From: an uncultured Lachnospiraceae bacterium | Lineage (GTDB): Bacteria; Bacillota; Clostridia; Lachnospirales; Lachnospiraceae | DNA: 64,000 nucleotides | Assembly: GCA_910585295.1 (NCBI GenBank) | Contig: CAJUDE010000027.1 | Span: forward strand, 1 to 64,000 | Reading direction: 5' to 3' | Part shown: piece by piece, positions 51,202-60,644 of the stretch | Layout of the letters: each line of letters opens with the position of its first letter | Numbering within the stretch: the stretch's first letter is position 1 | Notes under the pieces: generated by a model | The model's database searches: none | What the model was told of the DNA's origin: nothing | Seen by the model: the letters and a program-made list of their open reading frames with translations, nothing else | Translations under genes and position numbers: made by a program

Positions 51202-53127
51202 CTAATTGCAAAAATCTGCTATTTTCAATGCAATGTCAAGGTAATCTTCTGTGTATGTTGTTGGTTCATAACAAGGTATCTCCACGTCCACGTTCCACTG
51301 AACCCCTTCTAGCAAACCGCCGTCTATCCTGATTACACTCTGCCCCTTTTTTTGGTAGCTTCTATCCCTGGTAATAACAAGCCCTGCCTCATTATACATC
51401 CTGCCTATCTCTGATAAAGTCACATCCCCTTTCAGATAAGCCTCATCAAACGGCTCAGAAAAGTCTACAAATATTTTTTGAAATGGAATGTCTGCACCAA
51501 GTATCTCTGGATCCCTGCCTATGATAATAGTCTCTTCATCTGGATATTTATCAGCTATTTTCTGAAGCATCTCATTCTTATGCTCCAAAACATCCAGGTA
51601 ATCATAACAAGGGTAGCCATAATGGAACCGCCCCATAACAAACCCATTTTGCAATATTACATCCATCCATTTATTGTCCAGAATCCTCTCCCAATCCATC
51701 ATTCTGGTATTTAGCGCACCTTCTGGCACTTTTATAATATTCCGTTTGAAAATAAACGACACATCATTCCCCATGCGTGCCAAAAGCAAGCCAATTACCT
51801 GCATCTGGCTAATATACATTGTGGAATGGTTGCGGTATTGGGCAATAATATAATGTTTCTTCTTTGTTGCTTTTAGCAGCTTCTCATAATTAGAAAACAC
51901 CGCATCCTGGCAGTGGGATGTATCAATCCCTTTGCCCCTTGCTGCACGCGCATACTCCACAAGCGCTTCACGAACTTTCCCAAATTTATATAATACATCC
52001 CCAAAAAACTTATGGAAACCATCTGAACACTCGCCATACTGATCTTCCAGCAACCTGCACAAATGCACTGCCTGCCCATACTCCTGCTCTTTTGCATACA
52101 GTTGTGCCTTCTGGTACATAATCCATCTTTTATCGTCTAAGGAGACCCCTTCGCTGTCCAGGCCTATACGGATAAGCTCTTTTTTAAGCTCCCCATTTAC
52201 TTTGCCCTGCAAATCCTCCCTATGGAATTGTCCCTCAATCTTCTTGATTTTAAATAATTTGCTTAACCTTTGCACGTCTTCTAAAGACAAAAACTTAAAC
52301 CTTTCCTCAGAATCATTCCAGGTATTCCCACCGCATAACACAGAGGTCTTTTTCTCATAAGGGTTTAATATTTCCGCCATCCTTCCATACGTGCTTCTTC
52401 TTGTCAAAATATAATGATGGCATTTCATCAGGCAAACAAATTCCTCAATGTCGCCCCGATACCCATTCATGGCATCCACATAATAAATATCATCTGCTGT
52501 CCCTAAGTTTTCTTTTACGTAGCCTAAGTCATCCGAAAAAATAAAAAACCTTGCATTTTTATGGAATTCCCTCATAAAAACAATCGCAGCCATAAAAAAG
52601 TCTATGCCATTATCATCCCCAAGGACGGTAAAACTCTGCCTTCTGATATGTACCCCTATTGGGGTCACGCCCTGAACCTTCTTTTCAAATTCCTCCACAA
52701 ATGCAGATGGGCGCTTCAAAGTGAAAATTTCCCTTAATTCAGGCAAATATTTTGTAAACATTTGGCGTGTCAAAAACACTCCCCTTAAATAAATATCTTT
52801 TCCAGGATACTCGGACATAAATTTCTCTTTTGGAATCGTCACATATTCCCCTACCTGCTCGAAATAGGTTTCGTCAATCACAACCGCCCGTTCCCTAATC
52901 TTCGGTAACACCGTATTGTATTCTTTTCCTATGCAGTATCTCTTTGGGTAAATAATTTTCTTGCACAACGGCATATGGAATTCGTCTAATAAATATGTGG
53001 ATTCGGTATTCCCATCAATATCAGGGTCTATTACCAACTCTTCTCCCCATTCCCTCGCCAAAGCGTATGCTGTCGAAAAAAAATACATCTGATTGCACAG
53101 CCCTGCCGTAATATTCGCAATTATCAT
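51202..53127 (-). CDS. GT11-like glycosyltransferase with long C-terminal extension
   Basis: Probable fucosyl- or heptosyltransferase. The N-terminal 290 residues have family GT11 features: ITAGLCNQMYFFSTAYALA at the start and GVHIRRQSF with the HxRR motif near residue 165, then FFIFSDDLGYVKENL. Residues about 310-420 are helical, TPR-like (KAQLYAKEQEYGQAVHLCRLL). The last 210 residues (KKHYIIAQYRNHSTMYI...) form a second alpha/beta domain that I do not recognise. 641 aa, twice the size of a normal GT11. The ATG at 53127 (MIIANITAGL) is chosen as the first residue of the fold. Confidence 0.75.
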   Translation of the reverse strand: MIIANITAGLCNQMYFFSTAYALAREWGEELVIDPDIDGNTESTYLLDEFHMPLCKKIIYPKRYCIGKEYNTVLPKIRERAVVIDETYFEQVGEYVTIPKEKFMSEYPGKDIYLRGVFLTRQMFTKYLPELREIFTLKRPSAFVEEFEKKVQGVTPIGVHIRRQSFTVLGDDNGIDFFMAAIVFMREFHKNARFFIFSDDLGYVKENLGTADDIYYVDAMNGYRGDIEEFVCLMKCHHYILTRRSTYGRMAEILNPYEKKTSVLCGGNTWNDSEERFKFLSLEDVQRLSKLFKIKKIEGQFHREDLQGKVNGELKKELIRIGLDSEGVSLDDKRWIMYQKAQLYAKEQEYGQAVHLCRLLEDQYGECSDGFHKFFGDVLYKFGKVREALVEYARAARGKGIDTSHCQDAVFSNYEKLLKATKKKHYIIAQYRNHSTMYISQMQVIGLLLARMGNDVSFIFKRNIIKVPEGALNTRMMDWERILDNKWMDVILQNGFVMGRFHYGYPCYDYLDVLEHKNEMLQKIADKYPDEETIIIGRDPEILGADIPFQKIFVDFSEPFDEAYLKGDVTLSEIGRMYNEAGLVITRDRSYQKKGQSVIRIDGGLLEGVQWNVDVEIPCYEPTTYTEDYLDIALKIADFCN

Positions 53128-53189
53128 TCCTTTTTGAACCCTCCTGTATTTTTGAAAACTATGTGCCAAACATGGCTGTCAAACATTTT

Positions 53190-54560
53190 TCAGCACTGCC
53201 TGAATCCTTCCAGTATTTTATCCAGGCACAGAACCTCGCCCTGATACCCCTGATGCCGCAGAAACTCCTCCATTTCATTATGCCTTGGGACCAGCGTCAC
53301 CAAAAGCGGCTCGGCAGTCTGCACAAGGCTTTCATGTAACGGTTTTTTTACCTCAAGCCCATTCCATTCTTTTAAGCTGGTGTTCCTGTCATAAATATAT
53401 TTAATTTTTACAGGCTGCCCTTCTAAAACTTTTACCAAAGCCTGGGCAATCTCTGTGATGGCATACAGGATAATTTCTCCAAAACCATGTTGGTTAAAAT
53501 ATCCCGCCAGCTTCGTCCCAATATCCTCAATCAAAAACAGATCCCTTAACACCCTGTAATTGGCTTTGGCAGGAATCTCCCCCCGGTTGCTCAAATGGTC
53601 GCCTGTCCATTTAAACACACGCGGGTCTTGGAAGATAGGGTGCTTCATTACCTCCAAGTATTCCTGGTGGTATGGATGGAGCGGGTTCCTGATGTCAAAA
53701 AACCATTCTATATTCTCATCCAGGGCTTTTTCGGGCAAAAACCTGCGTACCCTCACTTTATCTGCACCAAATTCATTGAGGCACCTGGCTATAAATTCTG
53801 GCAGTGTCCTGAAATTCCTTTCCTGCATTACTGTGGCAATTTCTAGATAATCAATTTTACCCTCTTTCCTCAGGCCTCTAATAAATTTTAGATTTTGTAT
53901 CACTTGGCCAAGTTTCATTTTGGTGCCTGACAAATATTGATATGCCGCTTCATCAAAGCTATGTACTGTCAGCGCAACATTTAATTTTGCATTTCCAATG
54001 TTTTTAATCTTCTCCCAGTTATCCTCATGAAACAGCGATCCGTTTGTCTCTAAATCAAATTCTGCATTTTCTATATTTTCTGGCTTCCATTCAGAAATTA
54101 ATTTCATCATACCTTCACTAGCAAACACTTCCCCTAACCCATTTGCAGAAAAATTCTTTACATATGGCAACGCTTCACGAACTTCATTCTCTATTTTTTC
54201 TTGAACCGTTGGGTCTAACATGCTATCACATCTTGAAATACAACATGTGCAGTGGTAATTGCACCTCCTATCATATGCCAAGCTGATAATCTGTGGGTAT
54301 TTTGGTATCTCATCAACCTCCACCATTTGGGATTCCAACATGTTATTTGCCATCCAAGGGCAATTTTCCTCATTGCAATAGTCATATGTCCCATCTAATA
54401 ATGTCTGCCGGAAATGTTTTGCTGCATCGCTGTGGTATACTTCCAACATAGTGTTATCCCGCAAGTTCCCTAATATATAGTATCCCGCCCAACTGCACGC
54501 CCTTACAGTGCCAATCCCATCAATAATCTGTACATATAATCCCCGCCTGCATATTTTCAT
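53190..54560 (-). CDS. Radical SAM enzyme with SPASM-like module at the N-terminus
   Basis: [4Fe-4S]/SAM enzyme with CNYHCTCC near residue 100 and the typical ISLAYDRRCN lead-in. Residues 1-75 contain a Cys set (ACSWAGYYILGNLRDN, YDYCNEENCPW) of the kind found in SPASM auxiliary-cluster domains, which normally follow the radical SAM core. Here the module precedes it. The C-terminal 90 residues (IKYIYDRNTSLKEWNG...) resemble the small Rossmann tails found on other proteins of this operon. 456 aa; ATG 54560. Likely does a radical reaction on a sugar or on a carrier-bound intermediate. Confidence 0.78.
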   Translation of the reverse strand: MKICRRGLYVQIIDGIGTVRACSWAGYYILGNLRDNTMLEVYHSDAAKHFRQTLLDGTYDYCNEENCPWMANNMLESQMVEVDEIPKYPQIISLAYDRRCNYHCTCCISRCDSMLDPTVQEKIENEVREALPYVKNFSANGLGEVFASEGMMKLISEWKPENIENAEFDLETNGSLFHEDNWEKIKNIGNAKLNVALTVHSFDEAAYQYLSGTKMKLGQVIQNLKFIRGLRKEGKIDYLEIATVMQERNFRTLPEFIARCLNEFGADKVRVRRFLPEKALDENIEWFFDIRNPLHPYHQEYLEVMKHPIFQDPRVFKWTGDHLSNRGEIPAKANYRVLRDLFLIEDIGTKLAGYFNQHGFGEIILYAITEIAQALVKVLEGQPVKIKYIYDRNTSLKEWNGLEVKKPLHESLVQTAEPLLVTLVPRHNEMEEFLRHQGYQGEVLCLDKILEGFRQC

Positions 54561-54577
54561 CTCTATCTTCCTTTCAT

Positions 54578-55825
54578 CTATCCCTCTATGCTGTATGGTA
54601 TACAGAACTCCTTCACATTATATTGTTTCAATGCCGCGGCAACTGCCCCAACATTGACTGGCTGTACCGCAAGGATAAAACCTGGATTGTGATAGTTTGC
54701 AATAACCTCACCCAAATAATGCACTTCTTTCCCATCTACAGCTTCTGCCTTTTTCTGCCCATCGGAAACAACAAACCCCACAAATGTTATTCCGGCATAA
54801 TCCAATTGCCTTTTGCAAGTTTGGGCAATCCTGCTGGTGCCATAAATAAATATTTTTTTGCCTTCCTCAAACATTCGCAAAATGCTGCTGTCCAAATAAG
54901 TCTCAGACAAGCGCTTATAGCAGACTGCTACCTTGTTGATATCCAACCCTGCTTCCATGGCTTTAGGTATCCCCTTTTCTTCTGGGATAGACTGGCAGAA
55001 CCCAAAATAATCGGAAATAATTTTACATTCTAAAACCTCATTGAATTCTCCCTTTGTGTACTTATTAAATTCCTCAAAAAAATGTATCATTTCCAAAGTA
55101 TATTGGTTATATAGTTGCTGGCTCCCCATGGTTACCTTCATATAAGACTGAGGGGTGAATGCACGATATACTGACATAGGTTTTCCAAAATAATATACTT
55201 TCCCACAATTTGCATAATACTGCCTCAAGGGATAGTCTAATACTTTTGACGCTAAGAAAAACTCAGGCATACCCCCTAGCAAGTTTGCCCTTACCATATA
55301 AGATGCAAATGCTGGAAACCCTGTCCCCAGCCCAGCCAAAATGTGCTGTTTTTGGGAATATGTGCCATCCCCCGGAAATGTATCCAAACAGCTTTCCTCA
55401 CCTGTTCCATAGTCACGTTTTACCGCGTTATGCATGCACATAGAATAATCCTCATGGGATTCCAAAAAATCCACTTGTATTTGCAACTTATCCTGGTCTG
55501 TCCAATAATCATCCCCCTCACAAAACGCAATATACTTTCCCCTTACATTTGGAAATAAAAATGAACGATAGATATTGCAACACCGATATTGATTTTCTTT
55601 CTGGACTATGGGGAAGATTGAATCTGGATACCTCTCTTTGTATTCTCTAATAATCTCTGCCGTTCTATCCTCTGATGCATCATCATGGACAATTAATTCA
55701 AATTTAAAGTTTGTTTTTTGGTTCATCACGCCTTCTATTGCGCTTGCAATAAATTCTTCATGGTTATATGCAGTACATAATACCGTAACCATAATTTCCT
55801 CTTGCATAATTTTCTTATTTTCCAT
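54578..55825 (-). CDS. Family 2 glycosyltransferase with Rossmann-like tail
   Basis: Inverting GT-A glycosyltransferase. VTVLCTAYNHEEFIASAIEG starts the fold; LIVHDDASEDRT and the FCEGDDYWTD metal-binding motif follow. The catalytic domain covers about 1-260. The C-terminal 110 residues (KKIFIYGTSRIAQTCKRQL, FVGFVVSDGQKK) form a separate Rossmann-like domain. No membrane segment, so it works on soluble or peripherally bound acceptors. Its start overlaps the upstream epimerase by 11 nt. Confidence 0.85.
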   Translation of the reverse strand: MENKKIMQEEIMVTVLCTAYNHEEFIASAIEGVMNQKTNFKFELIVHDDASEDRTAEIIREYKERYPDSIFPIVQKENQYRCCNIYRSFLFPNVRGKYIAFCEGDDYWTDQDKLQIQVDFLESHEDYSMCMHNAVKRDYGTGEESCLDTFPGDGTYSQKQHILAGLGTGFPAFASYMVRANLLGGMPEFFLASKVLDYPLRQYYANCGKVYYFGKPMSVYRAFTPQSYMKVTMGSQQLYNQYTLEMIHFFEEFNKYTKGEFNEVLECKIISDYFGFCQSIPEEKGIPKAMEAGLDINKVAVCYKRLSETYLDSSILRMFEEGKKIFIYGTSRIAQTCKRQLDYAGITFVGFVVSDGQKKAEAVDGKEVHYLGEVIANYHNPGFILAVQPVNVGAVAAALKQYNVKEFCIPYSIEG

Positions 55826-56825
55826 ATCCTTCTATTCTCTTTTGCCCTATTTCCATATTTTGTTCTATCACACGTTGTTCCCACTTTGATTTCCACTTTA
55901 CTATCCACTCTTTGTAAAAATTAATTACCCTGACTATCCCATCCTCAAAATCAACCTCTGGCTTCCATCCTGTGTCCGCCTGTAATTTACTGATATCCGC
56001 TTCCAGATGCATAATCTGGGTGTCGCTATAGGGTATTTTCCCTAATTCCATTTTGTCCAGCTTCCCTAACTGTTCACACAAGATGCAGATATATTCCTTC
56101 AAAGGCCTTGCCTTGCCGCTCCCTATGGGATATATGCCCCCATCTTTTCCTCTCTTCCCGATTAAATACAAAGCATTTGCAATATCATCCAGATATGTAA
56201 AATCCCAGATTTGCTCCCCTTTGGAAAATTCTAAGCGCTTTCCCTCCATACTGTTTAAAATGGCAGATATTAATAATGAATTTAAATTATCATATAAACC
56301 ATACCCGCTTAATATTCTGCACCACGCATATCTAATCCCATATTTTTGGCAGGCAACCCTGGTTGCATGGCAAGCGCATAGTTTCATAATGCCATATGCT
56401 GTCTCTGGAGTGCAAAGCATGTCCCCGCTAAGCGGCATGCTCTTCCTTCCATATTCTGCCTGGCTCCCTATCCCAATAAAGGAATGGCACCCACATCTAT
56501 ATGCCAAGTCAACAGCATCACAGGCATATTTCACATTTTTATACTGTTCCTCAAAATTGTCCCTCTGCTCTTTCCCTGTCCCAGTCCAGCCTAAATGAAA
56601 AAACACATCATAGTTGTTATGGTTGGGCATAAAGCTACTTAATTCATCCAACGTGCAATACTCCACTGTAAGGCTTTTATCTTTCGGCAAATATATCCGT
56701 TTTAACGAATTTTTGCGTTGCAGTAAAAGTATGTCAACGCCCTCATTTAATAATTTGCGGATCAGAGCCAAGCCAACTGGCCCACTCCCTCCTGTCATCA
56801 CAACTCTCTTTATCTGGAAATCCAT
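55815..56825 (-). CDS. NAD-dependent epimerase/dehydratase
   Basis: Extended SDR: RVVMTGGSGPVGLALIRKLL, FFHLGWTGTGKEQ (a motif of the dTDP/UDP-sugar reductase group), GIGSQAEYGRK, and active-site YGIMKLCAC with Tyr and Lys in place. 336 aa. GGAGG precedes the ATG at 56825. It is translationally coupled to the glycosyltransferase downstream. Substrate not determinable; RfbD/SpsK-like sugar reduction or epimerisation fits. Confidence 0.83.
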   Translation of the reverse strand: MDFQIKRVVMTGGSGPVGLALIRKLLNEGVDILLLQRKNSLKRIYLPKDKSLTVEYCTLDELSSFMPNHNNYDVFFHLGWTGTGKEQRDNFEEQYKNVKYACDAVDLAYRCGCHSFIGIGSQAEYGRKSMPLSGDMLCTPETAYGIMKLCACHATRVACQKYGIRYAWCRILSGYGLYDNLNSLLISAILNSMEGKRLEFSKGEQIWDFTYLDDIANALYLIGKRGKDGGIYPIGSGKARPLKEYICILCEQLGKLDKMELGKIPYSDTQIMHLEADISKLQADTGWKPEVDFEDGIVRVINFYKEWIVKWKSKWEQRVIEQNMEIGQKRIEGYGK

Positions 56826-56879
56826 ATCTCACAGAACCTCCAACTTCCAAAGCGTTTTTTTCTCTCCTTCAGAACCAAA

Positions 56880-58748
56880 TTAAGCAAATACCTCCTCCAA
56901 TGAGACGATATCCATATCTGTCTTTTCTCTTAAATTGTTGTAGATTGTATTAAAATAGTAGACAGGGACTACCAGTATGGCATCTACCTGTTCTAATGGG
57001 GCATCCAGTCCATAAACTGGAAAATCACTTACCTGTATGGAGCTGCTTTGCCTGTTTATCCCATACGCTACCTCAACACCAGCCTCCCTAAATTTATCCA
57101 TTAATAATTCTACAAATTCTTTCACCTGTAATCCCACGCCATAAAGGGCTACCCGCTTATAATTATGCTTTTCCATATATTTTTGCAGCGCCTGCCCTTC
57201 CTTTCCAGTCAGGCAGCCATACAGCCATTTTGTTATATTCCACGATTCCTTATAGGTATCTTCATCAAATACATAATCGCTGAAATTATGGCATTCCCTA
57301 CATGCCAATGCCCTTAATATCCCGCTTTGGTATGAGGTTTTCTGTATCCCTTTATAATAATTTTTATAGCCGCAATGGGAACACTCCAATTCAGCATCGA
57401 CCCCTCCATCTGTTTCTACTGCGCTTATCACTTTACCTTTATTCCTCACCTCAGTGTCTTTGAACCGGGCAAAGGCCGCCAATATTTTATATTGCTTGTC
57501 TGACATTTGCGTAATATTGATAAAAGGGCAGCCATCCTCTATAAACTTTTTCTTATCTTTCAAAATCCCCTTTTTTACTGCATTTTCATAGTAAGCAGAG
57601 CCTGGATAAGTGCCAACCATTGCAAAATCTGTAATACGGAATTTTTTATTATGTTTCCACCATTCCATGGTTTCTTCCACTGTTTCAACCGTTTCTGCTT
57701 CCGCTCCAAATATAATATTGCCTGATGCCCCGCCGCCATGGTGGTAGGAGCTTTCTAACGCTTCCTGCAATTGGGCTATTGTCGCCTTCTTATTCATATC
57801 ATCCAAAACTTTCTGCGACATGCTCTCCAGGCCAAAAGTTGCCGACACACACCCTGCATCAACCATAACCTCTAATATTTCATCTGAATATGTCTCTACA
57901 CGCATCTGGCAGGCCCAAGACAGATGGTATGGCTTAATTCTTTTACAGAATTCCAGCACCCGTTCTGGCTTAATGCTAAAGCATTCGTCAATTAGCACAA
58001 TTGCATTGATATGATAAGTTTCAATCCATAAATCCAATTCTTCAAAAAAATTATCCAGCGACCTGCTACGATAACCCCTCCCAATCGGATGATAGCAAAA
58101 CTTGCAGGAAAATGGGCAAGACCTGGCCAATAGCATCGGTATCATTCTTGGGTTATCTGAGAAAAAGGTATAAGTGTGGTACCACCCATCCACCCTCTGC
58201 CCTTCTAGGTACTTATCCAAACTTAGCCCCTCATAAGAAGGAAAGGCAACCGAATCTAGATTTCTGATATACGGCCGTTCCCCCGAATATACATACCCTG
58301 AATCTGTTTTTCTGACCAAACCTAAAATACCATCCACGCTCCCACCATGGTCCAGCGCATATGCCAATTCACAATTTGTCACTTCCCCTTCACCTATGAC
58401 GGCAAAATCCACCCCTGTCATTTCTGAAAATAAAATTGGCTCAGAAGAAAACCCTCCCCCTCCACCAATTGTAATAATTTCGGGATTTACAGACTTTGCA
58501 GCATCAAATATCTCCTTTATCATGCCATACTGTGTTGTTAAGCCCCCACACAAAACGGCATCTATTTTCTTCTTGATAATACATTCTTTTAATGCCTCAA
58601 TCGGGTCTCCCTCCACATATTGCAAATTAATTGCCTCTACATCAAACCCCTTACTCCTCATAGCGCCGTTAATATATGGCAAACCTAACGGCATATAAAA
58701 TTTTTGCCGCATAGGGTTTAAATGCTGCATTACTAACAAATATCTCAT
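56880..58748 (-). CDS. B12-binding-type radical SAM enzyme (second) with zinc motif and Rossmann tail
   Basis: Radical SAM protein with an N-terminal cobalamin-type Rossmann region (about 1-140; IITIGGGGGFSSEP), the cluster motif CPFSCKFC near residue 210, and B12-rSAM features (LIDECFSIKPERV, TFGLESMSQKVL). A zinc-like motif follows (CSHCGYKNYY, LACRECHNF) around 470-510. The C-terminal 110 residues (KRVALYGVGLQVKEFVEL) are a Rossmann tail like those on other operon proteins. About 622 aa from ATG 58748 with AAGGAG. Overlap-close to the ThDP gene upstream (13 nt). Likely a C-methyltransferase or other radical enzyme for sugars. Confidence 0.82.
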   Translation of the reverse strand: MRYLLVMQHLNPMRQKFYMPLGLPYINGAMRSKGFDVEAINLQYVEGDPIEALKECIIKKKIDAVLCGGLTTQYGMIKEIFDAAKSVNPEIITIGGGGGFSSEPILFSEMTGVDFAVIGEGEVTNCELAYALDHGGSVDGILGLVRKTDSGYVYSGERPYIRNLDSVAFPSYEGLSLDKYLEGQRVDGWYHTYTFFSDNPRMIPMLLARSCPFSCKFCYHPIGRGYRSRSLDNFFEELDLWIETYHINAIVLIDECFSIKPERVLEFCKRIKPYHLSWACQMRVETYSDEILEVMVDAGCVSATFGLESMSQKVLDDMNKKATIAQLQEALESSYHHGGGASGNIIFGAEAETVETVEETMEWWKHNKKFRITDFAMVGTYPGSAYYENAVKKGILKDKKKFIEDGCPFINITQMSDKQYKILAAFARFKDTEVRNKGKVISAVETDGGVDAELECSHCGYKNYYKGIQKTSYQSGILRALACRECHNFSDYVFDEDTYKESWNITKWLYGCLTGKEGQALQKYMEKHNYKRVALYGVGLQVKEFVELLMDKFREAGVEVAYGINRQSSSIQVSDFPVYGLDAPLEQVDAILVVPVYYFNTIYNNLREKTDMDIVSLEEVFA

Positions 58749-58761
58749 ATTTTTTCTCTCC

Positions 58762-60567
58762 TTAAACTTCCCCATACATTGGAACCAACATATTTTCCCG
58801 CAATTCCTCCTCTGGAAGCATGGGGTTCATATATTCTAATGGAAGCGACTCCATCTGCCCATCCGGGCGCTTATATGACACCTGTTTTGGGAACGCGCTC
58901 AATTCAATGGGGACTATAACTTCACAAATAACAGGCCCGTCATAAGCAAGGGTTTCCTTTACTATTTGTGGAAGCTCCTGGTTATTTTGTATCTTAAAAG
59001 TTTTCAGCCCATAAGCCGCCGCAACGTCGGAAACTGGGGACATTGTAAGGTGAGAGCCTCGATCACAAGCCACATAATGCCCAGAGAAAATATTTTTCTG
59101 AGTGGCATGGATTTGGGCATAGCCCTGGTTATTTAACACAAATATCTTAATTGGCAGGTTCAGCCGCCGTATCGTCTCTAGTTCCTGAATATTCATCTGG
59201 AAACCGCCGTCCCCGTTTACGCATACCGTCCTGCGCCCGCCGCCTGCCAGGCAGGCCCCTATGGTCGCCGGAACCCCAAAGCCCATAGACGCCAGCCCCT
59301 TTGTAGAAAATACGCGCTGCCCTTTCTTCACGCGGAAAACCTGCATGGAAACATCAATGCATGTCCCAGAGCTTCCAGAAACAAAAATGTCGTCCTGTCC
59401 CATCTGTTCTGTAATCGCATCCAACAATGCATAGGTATTGGCGTACCCATCCTGTTCCCAATGTGCTTTCTGCACAATTGGATATTTGCTTTTCATCCGC
59501 CTGGCATAAGAAAGCCATTCAAAACGTCCTTTCGCCTTGATTTTATCCCTGTGTTTCAGCAAAAGCCCTATAAATTCCCTGGCGTCGGCACAGACTGCAA
59601 TTTGTGGCCTGACATTTATTTTTTTCAATTCGTTAGCATCAATATCCACCATCACTTTTACTGCTTCCCTGGCAAATCCATCGAAATTATACCCTGTCTG
59701 CAATAAATTCATCCTGGCCCCAATAGACAAGAAAAAATCAGAATTTTGCTGGACAAAATTTGCATACCTTTGCCCTAGCCCCCCTGGCCTGCCAAAAAAG
59801 AGCGGGTGGTTATCCTCTATTAGGTCAATTCCGTTCCAGGTAGTCAGGACTGGAACCTGCAGGCATTCCACCAATTCCCCAAACACTTCTAGCCCATCTG
59901 CAAGCCGGATCCCATTCCCTGCAAGCAAGACAGGCCGCTTAGAACGGTTCAAGGTTTCTATAATCCCTAATACCTGGCATTCCAAATCCATTTCTCCAGA
60001 AGCTTCCTGCCCGTCTGGCGCCCAGCCTTCCAACGATGTTTCATCCACCATTGATGCCTGGACATCCAGAGGGATATCCAGCCAAACAGGTCCTTTCCTT
60101 CCATGGACAGCCTGATAAATTGCCTGGTCCAAATGGTATTTGACCGACTGTGGATCCGTCACCATTGCCGCATATTTTGTAATCGGCTCTACAATAGAGA
60201 CAATATCAAGTTCCTGCATCCCTTGCTGCCGGATTCCCTGTCCACGGATCTGGTCTGCCAGCTTTACCTGCCCAGATACTACCACCATAGGCGTGGACTC
60301 CACGTAAGCGGCCGCCACCCCAGTGATTGCATTTGTCCCTCCTGGGCCTGTTGTCACCATAAGAAGCCCAGGCTTATTCGTCACCCGGGCATATGCTTCT
60401 GCGGCAATGGCGCAAGCCTGCTCATGGAGGCATACCACATACTGGATTTTTTTGCTTCTGCCAAGGGAATCATTCAAGTGCATGGCTCCCCCTCCTGGAA
60501 GCATAAACATATGCTTTACTCCTAACCGCTCCAAATATTGAATCACATAATCTGATACTTTTATCAT
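58762..60567 (-). CDS. Acetolactate-synthase-like ThDP enzyme
   Basis: Large ThDP-dependent enzyme of the AHAS/IlvB family. Activating Glu in VVCLHEQACAIAAEAYA near residue 49, FMLPGGGAMHLND, a central domain with PVLLAGNGIRLADG, and ThDP motif GDGGFQMNIQELETIRR with Asn downstream (LNNQGYAQIHAT). 601 aa. No regulatory IlvN subunit is near. Two readings: a YerE-like enzyme adding an acyl branch to a keto-sugar, or a synthase making a small keto acid with the aldolase upstream. ATG 60567 (MIKVSDYV) has AGAGG before it. Confidence 0.83.
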   Translation of the reverse strand: MIKVSDYVIQYLERLGVKHMFMLPGGGAMHLNDSLGRSKKIQYVVCLHEQACAIAAEAYARVTNKPGLLMVTTGPGGTNAITGVAAAYVESTPMVVVSGQVKLADQIRGQGIRQQGMQELDIVSIVEPITKYAAMVTDPQSVKYHLDQAIYQAVHGRKGPVWLDIPLDVQASMVDETSLEGWAPDGQEASGEMDLECQVLGIIETLNRSKRPVLLAGNGIRLADGLEVFGELVECLQVPVLTTWNGIDLIEDNHPLFFGRPGGLGQRYANFVQQNSDFFLSIGARMNLLQTGYNFDGFAREAVKVMVDIDANELKKINVRPQIAVCADAREFIGLLLKHRDKIKAKGRFEWLSYARRMKSKYPIVQKAHWEQDGYANTYALLDAITEQMGQDDIFVSGSSGTCIDVSMQVFRVKKGQRVFSTKGLASMGFGVPATIGACLAGGGRRTVCVNGDGGFQMNIQELETIRRLNLPIKIFVLNNQGYAQIHATQKNIFSGHYVACDRGSHLTMSPVSDVAAAYGLKTFKIQNNQELPQIVKETLAYDGPVICEVIVPIELSAFPKQVSYKRPDGQMESLPLEYMNPMLPEEELRENMLVPMYGEV

Positions 60568-60644
60568 CACATACCTCTGCAATTTAACTGAATGTTTCTA
60601 CCCCCCCCACACAATTTTCTGTCGATTGGGCAGACCTCCACACG

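Noticed and set aside
58762..60567. Calling the ThDP gene ilvB of branched-chain amino acid synthesis
   Set aside because: No ilvN, ilvC or ilvD is adjacent and the gene is embedded in a nucleotide-sugar operon.
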